Origin: Mangrovimonas xylaniphaga
GTDB taxonomy: Bacteria > Bacteroidota > Bacteroidia > Flavobacteriales > Flavobacteriaceae
Assembly (NCBI RefSeq): GCF_001280435.1
Contig: NZ_LBIP01000013.1
Coordinates: forward strand, 1,674,001-1,738,000
Direction of reading: 5' to 3'
Length of the DNA stretch: 64,000 nucleotides
Positions 63,829 to 64,000 of this stretch are shown piece by piece. Numbering within the stretch: position 1 is the first letter of the stretch; each line of letters begins with the position of its first letter. The notes under the pieces were generated by a model. It saw only the letters and a program-made list of their open reading frames with translations, made no database searches and was not told the origin of the DNA. Position numbers and translations under genes: made by a program.

Positions 63829-64000
63829 ATGCAAAACCCAAGACACACAGTGCCCATTGCGGATCAGGGTCAGTTGGTATTCAACCTGAAACTGGCCCAA
63901 AAGGAAGATTGGCTTACCTCTGAAGATGTAATGGCTTTGTTGAACATTAGTTCCAGTACGCTCTACCGCTACCGAAAGGATGGGCGGATCCCCTACATAA
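63829..64000 (+). CDS. HTH-domain protein, cut by window edge
   Basis: The first 57 codons of a protein starting MQNPRHTVPIADQGQLV. Residues about 31-57 (LTSEDVMALLNISSSTLYRY) are a helix-turn-helix of the excisionase/MerR-like type common in small DNA-binding proteins of Bacteroidota, often near mobile elements. The rest lies outside the window. Confidence 0.7.
   Translation, partial: MQNPRHTVPIADQGQLVFNLKLAQKEDWLTSEDVMALLNISSSTLYRYRKDGRIPYI

Overview
The window is chromosomal DNA of a flavobacterium (Bacteroidota, family Flavobacteriaceae), probably marine. The support is AT-rich sequence, Bacteroidota-type promoters (TTTG about 20 bases before TAnnTTTG), SusC/SusD pairs, a type IX secretion tail, an IPExxxVDY-family protein, an RNase HI with a viroplasmin-like N-terminus, and house-keeping gene orders I know from that family. 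No rRNA, tRNA, CRISPR array, insertion sequence or phage gene was seen.

Left part (1-28.1 kb), core functions: partial kbl, an AddA/RecB-like helicase-nuclease, superoxide dismutase, then a 0.7-kb spacer with three tandem copies of an unidentified putative small RNA. Next come purF and a separate purN-rnhA-pfkB unit (minus strand), and acpP-fabF-rnc-IPExxxVDY-pyk (plus strand). The glyoxylate shunt genes aceB-aceA diverge from a RamB-like regulator, with a perfect 14-bp palindrome in the shared promoter. Then follow dinB, a CYTH protein, two small lipoprotein-like proteins, an EamA transporter, a pair of M16 peptidases in which only one subunit keeps the zinc site, and rplU-rpmA.

Middle part (28.2-35.9 kb), nutrient uptake: a membrane-anchored TPR/LuxR-type regulator, a TonB-dependent receptor and a beta-propeller phytase lipoprotein read as a phytate or organic-phosphate acquisition locus. 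An M61 peptidase follows.

Right-middle part (35.9-59.5 kb), two polysaccharide utilisation loci on the minus strand. The first (SusC-SusD-two binding lipoproteins-GH16-GH3) fits laminarin or another mixed or beta-1,3-glucan: GH16 cuts outside the cell, the lipoproteins and SusCD capture and import, and GH3 finishes. The second (two small secreted proteins-SusC-SusD-GH71/99-like-GH97) fits an alpha-linked glycan. Between them is a beta-propeller/Y_Y_Y/LuxR-type sensor-regulator. Palindromes with an AACGTT core lie upstream of both.

Right end (59.5-64 kb): a T9SS-secreted lectin-like protein, a tiny membrane protein, a CDF-like transporter with an N-terminal HMA-like domain and an altered metal site, an SMR (Gdx/SugE-like) exporter, and the start of an HTH protein cut by the window edge.

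The best candidate for something undescribed is the small-RNA triplet at 4970-5556, each copy with its own promoter and a conserved block at a nearly fixed upstream distance.
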